A stretch of DNA of 64,000 nucleotides. Origin: Bradyrhizobium sp. Ash2021 (GTDB lineage Bacteria > Pseudomonadota > Alphaproteobacteria > Rhizobiales > Xanthobacteraceae). The position numbers and the translations under genes were made by a program. Numbering within the stretch: position 1 is the stretch's first letter; every line of letters starts with the position of its first letter. The stretch spans positions 6,802,501 to 6,866,500 of the forward strand of contig NZ_CP100604.1 in the NCBI RefSeq assembly GCF_031202265.1. Direction: 5' to 3'. The notes under the pieces are model-generated. The model had not been told where the DNA came from. It made no database searches and worked only from the letters and a program-made list of their open reading frames with translations. Below are positions 16,925-24,681 of this stretch, in pieces.

Positions 16925-17095
16925 TTAATATGTCAGCGGCAGCACTCGTTGCACAATCGCGCCGAGGCAAACGAGCACCACGAGCAACTTGAGCAGATTT
17001 GCTAGTCGACCGTCGGTGGCGAACTTGTCGATGGCCCAAAAGCAGATTGCGCCGACGACGACGATAATTAAAACCCCTATCAAAACTGAAATCAT
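16925..17095 (-). CDS. Small two-helix membrane protein (Thivi_2564-like), 56 aa
   Basis: From the ATG at 17095 the product begins MISVLIGVLIIVVVGAICFW and has a second hydrophobic segment (LLKLLVVLVCLGAIVQRVL) ending in LPLTY. This hairpin layout resembles the Thivi_2564 group of small inner-membrane proteins. It is the first of the three small leftward genes. Role unknown. Confidence 0.55.
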   Translation of the reverse strand: MISVLIGVLIIVVVGAICFWAIDKFATDGRLANLLKLLVVLVCLGAIVQRVLPLTY

Positions 17096-17237
17096 GGCGC
17101 CCTCGTTATGCTGTCGAACTTTATTTCGTCTTTCCCCGGCAATCGCACGGTGCGCCACGCTGGCGCGGCCGGGGAATCGTTTAAGCTGAGCCGGGCCGCG
17201 TAAATGTCAGAACCCTGCAAACCAGGATTTTTGTTTC

Positions 17238-17639
17238 ATGGGCGATCAATCGAGATACGAGCGTCCACCAGGACCTAATCGCCACTCTCGGAGCGGGCGT
17301 ATCTTCGTCCTCACGTTGCTAGCCGTCGCCTTAATCGTACCTTTGGGCGTTTACGAAACTATTCCTGTGAAGCAGCACAAAGTGACCGCACCACCACCAG
17401 ATCCGACTGCTCAGGCGATCCATGACCTGCAGGCGTCCCTACAGCAGGCCGTCGGTCAACTGGGGGCCCTTCAACAAACGGTCTCATCCGATCGGGCCGA
17501 GGTGAAGCGGTTGTCCGACGACGTCACAGCGCTGAGCGCCAAAATCGAAGTCCTACAACAATCGTTCGCGAGTACTCAGCAGGCTCCTGTAGTTCAGCCA
17601 ACAGAGCCCCCAAGGCAGAAGCGCGCGACGGCCCGATAA
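17238..17639 (+). CDS. Membrane-anchored coiled-coil protein
   Basis: The 133-residue product has a short proline/arginine-rich cytoplasmic start, one transmembrane helix (IFVLTLLAVALIVPLGVY), then a heptad-rich coiled coil (LQASLQQAVGQLGALQQTVS onward) and a basic, proline-rich tail. It has the same architecture as the IS630-split gene at 19586-21181, so the two are probably paralogues. Function unknown; it resembles small envelope tethers. Confidence 0.65.
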   Translation: MGDQSRYERPPGPNRHSRSGRIFVLTLLAVALIVPLGVYETIPVKQHKVTAPPPDPTAQAIHDLQASLQQAVGQLGALQQTVSSDRAEVKRLSDDVTALSAKIEVLQQSFASTQQAPVVQPTEPPRQKRATAR

Positions 17640-17848
17640 CCGATAACGGATCACCCGGCCCCACCACCGGCTTAAGAGGGTCGCTGGTGCGGGTTCGGCT
17701 TGCAGGCTGTCATGGTGCCGGTCGATCCCTTCTATCGCACGTTGCGCCAGCGCTGATTCCTCGAAACGCCATTTTGGATGGACCTTTAAAGACCCGCGCG
17801 CGTTGAGGCCTTTGACCCGGGGGCGACAGCAAACCCGGAGCTTTGGTT

Positions 17849-18058
17849 ATGTGCGATATCCCTCTGGACCTTGAGAGAAGGTTCGAGCGGCGGTGGGCGG
17901 CCAGATTTTCCGGCCCGGCCAAAGAGCATCGCCTTGAAGGGCAGCAGCAGCATCAACGGGTCACCACGCCCGACAAAAGCAAAAACCCGCCGGCGTGGAA
18001 CCGGCGGGCTCGCGAGCGCGGACCTGAACCCGCGCCCCTCGTTAGCGTTACCGCTTGA
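17849..18058 (+). CDS. Small conserved hypothetical protein (69 aa)
   Basis: MCDIPLDLERRFERRWAARF at the start looks like a family of small basic proteins I associate with Bradyrhizobium. The ATG at 17849 has GGAG about 11 nt upstream. A terminator-like hairpin for the opposite strand lies inside the second half, and a different frame there gives a more typical C-terminus, so the end may be frameshifted. Confidence 0.45.
   Translation: MCDIPLDLERRFERRWAARFSGPAKEHRLEGQQQHQRVTTPDKSKNPPAWNRRARERGPEPAPLVSVTA
17981..18008 (-). terminator. Rho-independent terminator, leftward
   Basis: CCCGCCGG (17986-17993) and CCGGCGGG (18001-18008) form an 8-bp GC stem with a 7-nt loop. Read leftward the stem is followed by TTTTT and more T-rich sequence. 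It lies 130 bp beyond the end of the leftward gene at 18138-18557. Confidence 0.65.
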
Positions 18059-18137
18059 GCCGTCTTGAATGAGCGGCCAGCCGCTGCCGGTTCCGGGTTT
18101 TCATCGATCGGCGCCGGCGCATGGGCGAGTCCCGCAG

Positions 18138-18557
18138 CTAAGCCGGAGGTCGGCTGGCAAGGATGAGCCGCCTGGATTCGGCGATAAGCTGCCGCCAGCC
18201 CGGTCCTCCGCGGTGGAATAGCTGCCCAACTTCGCCGACTGCATCCATAAGTGCATCGTCAGGCTCGTCAGGAACGCGTCCGGCCAAACGCCAATCGCTT
18301 TCGGACATTCCGTCCGGGAAGAAGTCTTCGATCCATCCGCCGCGCCATAGATGTTCTGCAACATCGCCCGCAACCCCAACCATGCACCGGTCCAATGGGC
18401 CAAGACGGTTAAGGCCGGTCACAAACTGCACGCGACCGACCCAAGTTCGTTCGTCATCGCCGGAAGGCTCGTTTGGAGCTATCCATGCAGATGCAACTGG
18501 CAGCAACGACAAGGTGGCCGGCCTCATGCACCGCTGCATGCCGGCGGTCCTGCGCAA
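18138..18557 (-). CDS. Hypothetical protein
   Basis: The 139-residue frame contains a convincing globular stretch from about residue 25 (WIAPNEPSGDDERTWVGRVQ, GVAGDVAEHLW, DGMSESDWRLAGRVPDEPD, LIAESRRLILASRPPA). The true start may be downstream of the first ATG, since the first ~20 residues look non-conserved. The GVAG...AEHLW segment recalls rhizobial proteins related to zinc peptidases, but no HExxH is present. A terminator follows at 17981. Confidence 0.45.
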   Translation of the reverse strand: MRRTAGMQRCMRPATLSLLPVASAWIAPNEPSGDDERTWVGRVQFVTGLNRLGPLDRCMVGVAGDVAEHLWRGGWIEDFFPDGMSESDWRLAGRVPDEPDDALMDAVGEVGQLFHRGGPGWRQLIAESRRLILASRPPA

Positions 18558-18572
18558 GGGTTCTTTTCGAGC

Positions 18573-18785
18573 TCATGCGCCCAACAGTTCTTGCTCGATC
18601 GCCTTCAATCTTCGGCCGACAGCGCGGTCGATCGCACGCGCCTCTCTCGTGGTTATGTCTCCCTTGACGATTTCGGACATCATGCGGGCTGTGAGCGCTT
18701 GAACCTCATCAAGGTTCATCCCTTCAATCTCTGCGATCCGCCTCTCGACTTTGGGGCTCAAACTCGCGGGCTTCTCGTTTCCCAT
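18573..18785 (-). CDS. Small hypothetical protein (70 aa)
   Basis: From the ATG at 18785 the product is a charged helical protein (MGNEKPASLSPKVERRIAEI ... REARAIDRAVGRRLKAIEQE). The frame is open upstream, but that part is arginine-rich, unlike a coding region. It lies 15 bp upstream of the leftward gene at 18138-18557. No recognised function. Confidence 0.45.
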   Translation of the reverse strand: MGNEKPASLSPKVERRIAEIEGMNLDEVQALTARMMSEIVKGDITTREARAIDRAVGRRLKAIEQELLGA

Positions 18786-19500
18786 GTTGGCTCCTATTGT
18801 TCTGATGATTCTGATCCTGAACCCCGGCGGCGCCGAAACACGACACCAGCGCCGCCGAGTTGTGGATAAAGCTACCGCCGCAGCCGTCTCGCGTGTGAGG
18901 CCAGCCGCTGCCGGTTGCGCTTCCGGTGAGATCGGCGCCAGAGCGCATGCCATTCGCCGCCTGGTCGCGCTCGGGCTCAGGGTCAAGACGCCCGCGCAGC
19001 TCATCGGCAAGCCCGGCCGGAGGTTGCGCGCTCAGGAGCTCGCCACAAAGGCAATCGAAAAGATTATCGATCCCGCTGCACCGCCGGAAGAACAAGCCCA
19101 GCGCCGACGACGGCTAACCAAGGGGCCGACAGAGTTTCGCGAAGCTCGCGTGGATCAGCCGAAGGTGAAGCCCGGCAAATTCCAGCCCGAGAAAGCCGGA
19201 CTCACCAGCGACTCTCTCAAGCCCGGCGAACGGCCTTCGCAAGTTCTGGTAGTTGTGGCAGACTTACTGACTGGAAAACGTGGGAGCCGGGCGCATATTG
19301 GGGGCATGGATCAAATTCTGCCCCCGGAGCTAAATGATTTGGAATTTGAGGCCCTGCGGCAGCTCGCCGCGCATCCGATCACCCATCACATTCCGTCCCG
19401 CATTCAATCCCGGCTCAAGGATATCGGCTACGCGAAGGAAGTCTTGGGCGGCATCGTCCTGACTAAGGACGGCCTACAGCGGATTTCGGAAGGCAAATGA
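18751..19500 (+). CDS. Island-associated hypothetical protein, possibly two fused frames
   Basis: The conserved core (HAIRRLVALGLRVK, then RAQELATKAIEKIIDPAAPP, EEQAQRRRRLTKGPTEFREA) is the same family as the broken gene at 24249-24584. The first ~40 codons overlap the leftward gene at 18573-18785 and are probably not real. The last 64 codons (from the ATG at 19306) look like a separate small protein read through from this frame. It is basic and arginine-rich; function unknown. Confidence 0.4.
   Translation: MGLKLAGFSFPMLAPIVLMILILNPGGAETRHQRRRVVDKATAAAVSRVRPAAAGCASGEIGARAHAIRRLVALGLRVKTPAQLIGKPGRRLRAQELATKAIEKIIDPAAPPEEQAQRRRRLTKGPTEFREARVDQPKVKPGKFQPEKAGLTSDSLKPGERPSQVLVVVADLLTGKRGSRAHIGGMDQILPPELNDLEFEALRQLAAHPITHHIPSRIQSRLKDIGYAKEVLGGIVLTKDGLQRISEGK
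19306..19500 (+). CDS. Small helical hypothetical protein (64 aa)
   Basis: The ATG at 19306 opens an independent-looking protein: PELNDLEFEALRQLAAHPIT, then IPSRIQSRLKDIGYAKEV and VLTKDGLQRI. The pattern (helix, helix-turn-helix-like segment, LTxxGxxRI ending) resembles small winged-helix proteins, but I cannot name a family. It shares the frame of the upstream ORF. Confidence 0.4.
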   Translation: MDQILPPELNDLEFEALRQLAAHPITHHIPSRIQSRLKDIGYAKEVLGGIVLTKDGLQRISEGK

Positions 19501-19914
19501 CACAAGCATCCCCCAAATCCCGGACTCACCAGCGGGCTTCCTAGAGTCATGCAGCGGCTATGTCCGCTCTCGCCCTTTTCTGGAACTATTTCTTGGAGGG
19601 CGGCGCCTTCGGTGTTGGAAGGGGTGCGGCAACGGACGGCGCCGGGATATTAGCAACCGACTGCTGGAGGGCGTCCAGCTTATCAGTAAGCGTCGCGATC
19701 TGCTCGGAAAGCTTTTTCGTTTCGGTCTGCTGAGCGACCAGCTGGTCTTGAACGACCTGCAATTGATCGACGGCCTGTTGTTGAGTTACCTCAAGCCCCT
19801 TCGTTGTCTCGAGAAGCTCGCTTGAGACTTGCTCGCGCGCTGGGGCAGACACAGCGCTGGGAGAGGGCGTGAGCACCCCACCGAAGCCCCAAACAATTGA
19901 TAAGCCGCCACCTA

Positions 19915-21061
19915 AGTGGATCGAATCTAACAGTTGGTGCCCTCGTTTGACGGCGGCGACGATTTTGTCTGGATCTGCGGTCCAAGTGAAGGGCTTGGGA
20001 TCATTGTTGGTTTGGTCGAGGAAGCGGTTGATGGCGGCCTTGAGTTCACGGACCGACCGGAAGACGCCGCGTTTGAGGCGCCGTTTGGAGAGTTTGGCAA
20101 AGAAGCCTTCGACGGCATTGAGCCACGATGACGAGGTGGGCGTGAAATGGAAGGTGAACCGCGGATGGCGATCGAGCCATTTGCGCACCTTCGGGTGTTT
20201 ATGGGTCGCATAGTTGTCGAGGATGACATGGACCGCTTTTTTTGGCTGGGACTTGAGCCTCGATCTGGTTGAGAAAGCGGATGAACTCCTGATGCCGATG
20301 CTTCTGCATGCAGCGTCCGATGACCTTGCCTTCGAGCACGTCGAAGGCGGCAAACAGGGTAGTGGTGCCGTTGCGTTTGTAGTCGTGTGTCATAGTGGCG
20401 GCGCGCCCCTTCTTGAGGGGCAGGCCCGGTTGGGTGCGATCGAGCGCCTGGATTTGGCTCTTCTCGTCGACCGAGAGCACGATGGCATGCTCGGGTGGAT
20501 TGACGTAAAGCCCCACCACGTCATGCAGCTTCTCGACGAAGTTGGGGTCGTTCGAGAGCTTGAATTGCCGGACGCGATGCGGCTGCAGCCCGTGCGCTCG
20601 CCAGATACGCTGAACCGAGCTGGCGCTGATGCCGGCCTCTTCGCCATCATGGTTGCGGTCCAGTGCGTGGCCTCTCCTGGCGGATCGGTCTGCGTGAGTG
20701 CCACCACGCGTGCTGCAACGTCCGCTCCGAGCGGCGGAATGCGCGAGGGGCGTGTCTTGTCGCGCAGCAGACCCTCGAAGCCCTCTTGCATAAAGCGTTC
20801 CTGCCAGCGCCAGACGCAGGTCTTGGACTTGCCGGTCTGGTGCATGATCTCATTGGTGCCGAGCCCGTCTGCACTCAACAAGACGATCTCAGCCCGCCAC
20901 ACCTGCTTCTGCGGCACGTTGCGATCCCGCACGAGCGCCTCCAAACGGAAACGGTCGGACGGAGTAACGATGTTCGAAATACCTGTTCGCATGCGCCAGA
21001 TTCGCATGCAATCGGCTGCTCGGGAATCCCTCGGGGGATTCAAATGTCAGATTTGATCCAC
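19915..21061. mobile_element. IS630-family insertion sequence with TA target duplication
   Basis: The inverted ends share GTGGATC-AATCT-ACA-TTG with a few mismatches: 19916 inward and 21061 inward. TA dinucleotides flank both sides (19913-19914 and 21062-21063), the target rule of IS630/Tc1-mariner elements. The length is about 1147 bp. The transposase inside carries two frameshifts. Confidence 0.85.
19925..20992 (-). pseudogene. IS630-family transposase, frameshifted twice
   Basis: The protein can be read in three pieces. It starts MRTGISNIVTPSDRFRLEAL at 20992, with a helix-turn-helix region ([15 protein letters not shown]). A single-base loss near 20640 shifts the frame; the next piece carries SVDEKSQIQ, the first catalytic D. 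A run of seven T (20237-20243) holds a second one-base shift, after which ILDNYATHK and WLNAVEGFF supply the second D and the E. The copy is therefore inactive unless slippage at the homopolymer rescues part of it. Confidence 0.85.
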
Positions 21062-21322
21062 TAGTAGGCCACCTAGTAGGATAGACGCGGCAACCAGTGG
21101 GACTATCATTCGTTGCAGGCGGGCCCACACAGCGGCTCGGTCCTCTTGATCTCTCTGGTGAGAATACGATAGGTCGATCATGGTGGCTTCCAAGCGTCTG
21201 ACTTCTCCACTACCTTGGCGCCCGCTTATCCCCCGGGCAAGCCATCGTCCAAGGAGTCCGGCTGGTCCGATGGTAATCCGTTCGCGACCTGGCGCACGAT
21301 CGCAAGGATCTCCTGCACGATA

Positions 21323-21568
21323 TCATTCCTGATAGTTCTTCTCTTCTGCTGCTTCGGGAACTGCCCGAGCAGTAGCATAGAGCCCCTTCAACGCTGCATC
21401 AGAAGCGGCTTTTCTGGCGATGAGAGCAGGAAGCGCCGCATCACTTTCTTTGAGTTCCCTTGCGGCTCGATCGAAATGACTTTGGAGCAAGTCTGACAAG
21501 TGAGCGGACGCGGGCACTCTTTCGGCCACGGCGGTCGTCACCGTATCATCAAGCAGAGCCTCCGGCAT
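21323..21568 (-). CDS. Small hypothetical protein (81 aa)
   Basis: An alanine-rich helical protein (DLLQSHFDRAARELKESDAA, LIARKAASDAALKGLYATAR). Its start overlaps the end of the upstream gene by 20 bp, so the two may be an operon or one frameshifted gene. No signal peptide; no function recognised. Confidence 0.45.
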   Translation of the reverse strand: MPEALLDDTVTTAVAERVPASAHLSDLLQSHFDRAARELKESDAALPALIARKAASDAALKGLYATARAVPEAAEEKNYQE

Positions 21569-21812
21569 GGATAGCGTCGTACCACTGTTCGCCCATGCCC
21601 GCGGCGTATAAATTCAAGACGTAGCGCGCCTTGGCCGCTGCTTCCGGCCACGAAGCTGCGGGAGCCGACAGAAGCTGGTTTTCGAGTATCCCCTGCCGAT
21701 CGCGTAGGTCCTTTGCGTTGTTCTCGACGTCTGCCAGAATTCGCCGGATGTCGGTTGCTTTTTGTTCGGCCATACCGCGGTGCTTGTCGAGATCGAGCTG
21801 CTTGTCACTCAC
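21549..21812 (-). CDS. Small hypothetical protein (87 aa), Bradyrhizobium-type
   Basis: The sequence EQKATDIRRILADVENNAKD then SWPEAAAKARYVLNLYA is a family I recognise from rhizobial genomes without a known function. It is coiled-coil at the front. Its ATG overlaps the stop of the upstream gene (ATGA, 21809-21812), so it is translationally coupled to it. Confidence 0.55.
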   Translation of the reverse strand: MSDKQLDLDKHRGMAEQKATDIRRILADVENNAKDLRDRQGILENQLLSAPAASWPEAAAKARYVLNLYAAGMGEQWYDAIHAGGSA

Positions 21813-22075
21813 GAGGGCGCGTTCGCGTCAATGCGCTGGGCATCGGATAGATCGATCGGACTGATGGAAACCATCTCCATCGTTGAACTGCGCGGCGCTG
21901 CCGCCGGCACCATGATCATGGTGGCAACACGGCGGAACACGGCGAATGACAATCCTTCGATCATCTCCTCATCGGTGATGACCTCGTAGGCGCCCGCAGG
22001 CAGCAGGCGATCGATGCCCTTGATCCGGAAAGGGTGTTTGAAGGTGATGGTTTCCCGCCGCGAGCGCATGGTCAT
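21809..22075 (-). CDS. Conserved hypothetical protein (88 aa)
   Basis: From the ATG at 22075 the product reads TFKHPFRIKGIDRLLPAGAY, then VITDEEMIEGLSFAVFRRVA. This is a small beta-rich family typical of Bradyrhizobium, with no known role. A second ATG lies two codons later. It is the first gene of a three-gene leftward set (22075-21323) with 4-bp and 20-bp overlaps. Confidence 0.6.
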   Translation of the reverse strand: MTMRSRRETITFKHPFRIKGIDRLLPAGAYEVITDEEMIEGLSFAVFRRVATMIMVPAAAPRSSTMEMVSISPIDLSDAQRIDANAPS

Positions 22076-22157
22076 GCCCGGCTGTCTTTCGCAAACAGTT
22101 CTACGCCGGTGCTCTAGTTGTGCACGCATTCACCGTGCGCTCTTTCAGCCCGATTAG

Positions 22158-22247
22158 CTATCTCTTTCCCGCGGGACCGGCGTCGTCAGGTCGAATAACC
22201 ATCGGCTTGCCTTCCGCTTCCTCCAGCGTAAGGAGCCAATTCGGCAT
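22158..22247 (-). CDS. Possible 29-aa peptide ORF
   Basis: The frame reads MPNWLLTLEEAEGKPMVIRP, followed by DDAGPAGKR. The amphipathic composition looks protein-like, but there is no ribosome site and no recognised family. It may be a remnant of a longer gene. Otherwise the stretch 22076-22414 holds nothing I can identify. Confidence 0.2.
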   Translation of the reverse strand: MPNWLLTLEEAEGKPMVIRPDDAGPAGKR

Positions 22248-22414
22248 ATATTGTGATCTACTCCCCTAAAACACCCCCGGTTTTGAGTAGAGTCCGTTCT
22301 CCCTGGAGACACTATCACGGACGTTGTCGAATCGACACCAAGGGCCAAATTGGAAATGAGCAGGATGAGTCCTCCACCAAGAGGGCAGCCCTGCCGGGGC
22401 AGCCGGGATAATCG

Positions 22415-22654
22415 TCAGAGCGCGACCGTTTCCTCGACTACATGTTTCAGTGGCGTCACCTCAGCGGACAGGGGCATTCGCAGTTTGAGCTTGCCACCCT
22501 TCACCTCTCCGCTACGCACCAGGTTCTCAATTTCACGCTGCGATGTAACTCTGACGAGCATGTTCTCGCGCTCGTAGAAGCAGTCCACGGGGCACACGTC
22601 GACGCAGTCTATGATTTTGCAGCGAATACAGCTCTCGTTGACAACGAAGGTCAA
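22415..22654 (-). pseudogene. 7Fe ferredoxin (FdxA-type), N-terminal half fused to unrelated sequence
   Basis: Residues 1-33 match the start of the 3Fe-4S/4Fe-4S ferredoxin Fdx[21 protein letters not shown] then ENMLV. In an intact protein the second cysteine cluster follows at once, but here the sequence changes to [20 protein letters not shown] and contains no further cysteine. The 4Fe-4S cluster could not be completed, so this is a recombinant remnant, or a new small protein. It lies 38 bp downstream of the MarR gene, in the same direction. Confidence 0.7.
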
Positions 22655-22692
22655 TTAAGCGTCCTTTCAGCAGGCCGCAGCGGTGAACTCAT

Positions 22693-23295
22693 TCATGGTG
22701 TCCGTCCGTCCTCGCGGTGCTTATTCATCGGTTGAAAATGGACGCACAGAAGATCTACGTCCTCTGGCCGAATCGGAACAGCTAGGAGCAGGCATTCAGC
22801 GGCCGACGGGCCCGTGCTCGGCAGGTTGCCGCACATCTCTCTGCCGAAGTACGTGCAGTCCTGGCAAACACCGAAGCGCCGATGGGCACCACTCGTAGCT
22901 AGAGTGGACAGCACCTGGTGCAGGGCGCGACGCATCGCAGTTCGCTCTGTCGCGTCGAGCGAATCCACAGCGCGCACCAGAACCTCGAACGGATCGCGTG
23001 ATAGCGCTTTTTTGCCCTTGCTCGTCAGTCGCAGACTTACGCTTCGCCCGTCCGTCTTGAATGGCTGTCGGACCAAGTACCCACCCGCTTCAAGCGCCTT
23101 AATGGCTTGTGTTGCGGTGCCACGGGTTGTCGCTTGAAATTCCGCGAATGCCGACGGGGTCCGCGAGAACGGGTTGGCACGGGCGAAGAAGCGGAGCGCC
23201 ATCCATTGGGCCGGACTGAGCTCGCCGTCATAGCCCTCAGCTTGTACGAGCCGTCCCACCTGCAGCAGGAGCTCTGCCGTTTCGCGCGCTGACAT
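22693..23295 (-). CDS. MarR-family regulator with C-terminal cysteine motif
   Basis: The 200-residue product has a winged helix (LSPAQWMALRFFARANPF, then TTRGTATQAIKALEAGGYLV and the basic wing KTDGRSVSLRLTSKGKKAL). A C-terminal extension carries CQDCTYFGREMC and a further cysteine at AAECLLL, suggesting a metal or redox switch. It is divergent from the rpoH-like gene, and two copies of GTTTCGAAA lie in between. Autoregulation and control of the sigma-factor gene are likely. Confidence 0.85.
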   Translation of the reverse strand: MSARETAELLLQVGRLVQAEGYDGELSPAQWMALRFFARANPFSRTPSAFAEFQATTRGTATQAIKALEAGGYLVRQPFKTDGRSVSLRLTSKGKKALSRDPFEVLVRAVDSLDATERTAMRRALHQVLSTLATSGAHRRFGVCQDCTYFGREMCGNLPSTGPSAAECLLLAVPIRPEDVDLLCVHFQPMNKHREDGRTP

Positions 23296-23320
23296 GCTTG
23301 CCTCTTCGAGATATAATAGC

Positions 23321-23377
23321 GTTTCGAAATTAACTTGACAACCGACTGATCGGGTGCAGATAATTTTGTTTCGAAAC
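23321..23377 (+). promoter_or_regulatory. Promoter of the rpoH-like gene flanked by two palindromic operators
   Basis: TTGACA (23335-23340) and GATAAT (23359-23364) are separated by 18 bp, a good housekeeping promoter. GTTTCGAAAT (23321-23330) lies just upstream of the -35, and the perfect palindrome GTTTCGAAAC (23368-23377) lies at the transcription start. Their centres are 47 bp apart. The divergent MarR protein is the natural candidate to bind them. Confidence 0.65.
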
Positions 23378-23395
23378 TAGTTTGAGGGCTTGATC

Positions 23396-24403
23396 ATGGC
23401 CCGCAACGCGGCCCTGCCGATCCTTACGGCCGAACCCGGCCTCACCCATTATCTTGAGGAAATCCGGCGGTTCCCGATGTTGGAGCACCAGGAAGAATAC
23501 ATGCTAGCCAAGCGCTGGCGCGAGCACGGCGATCGCGACGCGGCGCACAAGCTGGTCACCAGCCATCTGCGGCTCGTGACCAAGATCGCCAGGGACTATC
23601 GCGGCTACGGCCTGCCGATCTCCGAGGCGATCTCCGAGGGCAATGTCGGCCTGATGCAGGCGATCGAGCGCTTCGAGCCGGAGAAGGGTTTCCGGTTCGC
23701 CACCTACGCCGTGTGGTGGATCAAGGCGGCGATCCAGCAATATATCCTGCGCTCGTGGTCGCTGGTGAAGATGGGTACCTCGGCCAACCAGAAGAAGGTG
23801 TTCTTCAACCTGCGCAAGGCCCAGAGCAAAATCTCCATCCTCGACGATGGCGATATGCGGCTGGACCAGGTGAAGATCATCGCCCGGCGGATCGGCGTCA
23901 CCGAATCGGACGTGATTTACATGAACCGGCGGCTCGGCGGCGACGCCTCGCTCAACGCCGCGATCCGCGAGGACGGCGATTCCGGCGAGTGGCAAGACCG
24001 GCTGGTGGACGAATCCCCGGACCAGGAGACGACGCTCGCCGCGAGCGAGGAGTTCGATAACCGCCGCAAGACGCTGTACGATGCGCTCACCGTGCTCAAC
24101 AAGCGCGAGCGGCGCATCTTCGAGACGCGTCGGCTCGCCGAGGAACAGATCACGCTCGTGGAGCTGGCTCAGGAATTCGGCGTCTCGCGCGAGCGCGTGC
24201 GCCAGATCGAGGTGAGCGCCTTCGCGAAGGTGCAGAACGCGTGCAAGGTTGCTGGGCTGGCTAGTCAACGAGCGGGCGATCGAGCCGCACATTCCCGTGT
24301 TCGACAAGTCGGCTCGCGTAGATGCGACGTTCTCGCGCGAAGCCTTCGATATCCGCCGGTTGGTCGAGCTCGGATTGACCGTACGGACCAGGGCGCGGCC
24401 TGA
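23396..24403 (+). CDS. RNA polymerase sigma-32 (RpoH)-like factor with replaced C-terminus
   Basis: The 335-residue product matches alphaproteobacterial RpoH from the start (LTHYLEEIRRFPMLEHQEEY) through region 2 (FRFATYAVWWIKAAIQQYIL) and the RpoH box area (SWSLVKMGTSANQKKVFFNL). Region 4 (EFGVSRERVRQIEVSAFAKV) is also present. After AFAKVQNACK the sequence leaves the family: about 48 arginine-rich residues read out of frame through the neighbouring broken gene. The core DNA-binding regions are complete, so it may still work. The ATG at 23396 has GAGGG upstream; a TTG at 23390 is an alternative. It is divergent from the MarR regulator. Confidence 0.8.
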   Translation: MARNAALPILTAEPGLTHYLEEIRRFPMLEHQEEYMLAKRWREHGDRDAAHKLVTSHLRLVTKIARDYRGYGLPISEAISEGNVGLMQAIERFEPEKGFRFATYAVWWIKAAIQQYILRSWSLVKMGTSANQKKVFFNLRKAQSKISILDDGDMRLDQVKIIARRIGVTESDVIYMNRRLGGDASLNAAIREDGDSGEWQDRLVDESPDQETTLAASEEFDNRRKTLYDALTVLNKRERRIFETRRLAEEQITLVELAQEFGVSRERVRQIEVSAFAKVQNACKVAGLASQRAGDRAAHSRVRQVGSRRCDVLARSLRYPPVGRARIDRTDQGAA

Positions 24404-24584
24404 GCGCGAAGACCAGCAAGGTCGAGAAGACCGAAAGCAGCGCGCCCGCGAATTGGCGAGCAACGCAATCGACAAGGTGACCGACCCTTCAGCCAGCCCG
24501 GACGATTAAGCCAACCGCAAGCGCAAACTTTTCAAAGGGCCGGAGGAATTTCAGAAGGTGCGCCGCGACCGAAACCGAAAATGA
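24249..24584 (+). pseudogene. Island-associated hypothetical gene interrupted by a TAA codon
   Basis: The reading frame (SREAFDIRRLVELGLTVRTR, RARELASNAIDKVTDPSASP) stops at TAA (24507-24509) but continues in the same frame as ANRKRKLFKGPEEFQKVRRD to 24584. The paralogue at 18751-19500 has EEQAQRRRRLTKGPTEFRE at this place, so the stop corresponds to a glutamine codon: a single C-to-T change of CAA. The 5' end overlaps the aberrant tail of the rpoH-like gene, so a deletion has also fused the two. Confidence 0.65.
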
Positions 24585-24681
24585 TCGAGGGATGCAGCCT
24601 CAAGTTCGTTGCCCCCTCAAGTCGATAGGATCGAAAGCCAGCTCTGCGCGTTGACTATTGAGCCCAAATGGGAGGTCAACA

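Larger units (their letters stand above)
19586..21181 (-). pseudogene. Membrane-anchored coiled-coil gene split by an IS630 element
   Basis: The N-terminus (21181 to 21062: MIDLSYSHQRDQEDRAAVWA then a hydrophobic segment) and the C-terminus (19912 to 19586: a coiled coil with QQQAVDQLQVVQDQLVAQQ and a proline-rich tail) are separated by IS630. Joining them with one TA copy gives an in-frame 148-residue protein reading GGLLGGGLSIVWGFGGVL through the membrane helix. The same architecture occurs intact at 17238-17639. The C-terminal part is now read as a tail on the transposase fragment. Confidence 0.85.
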
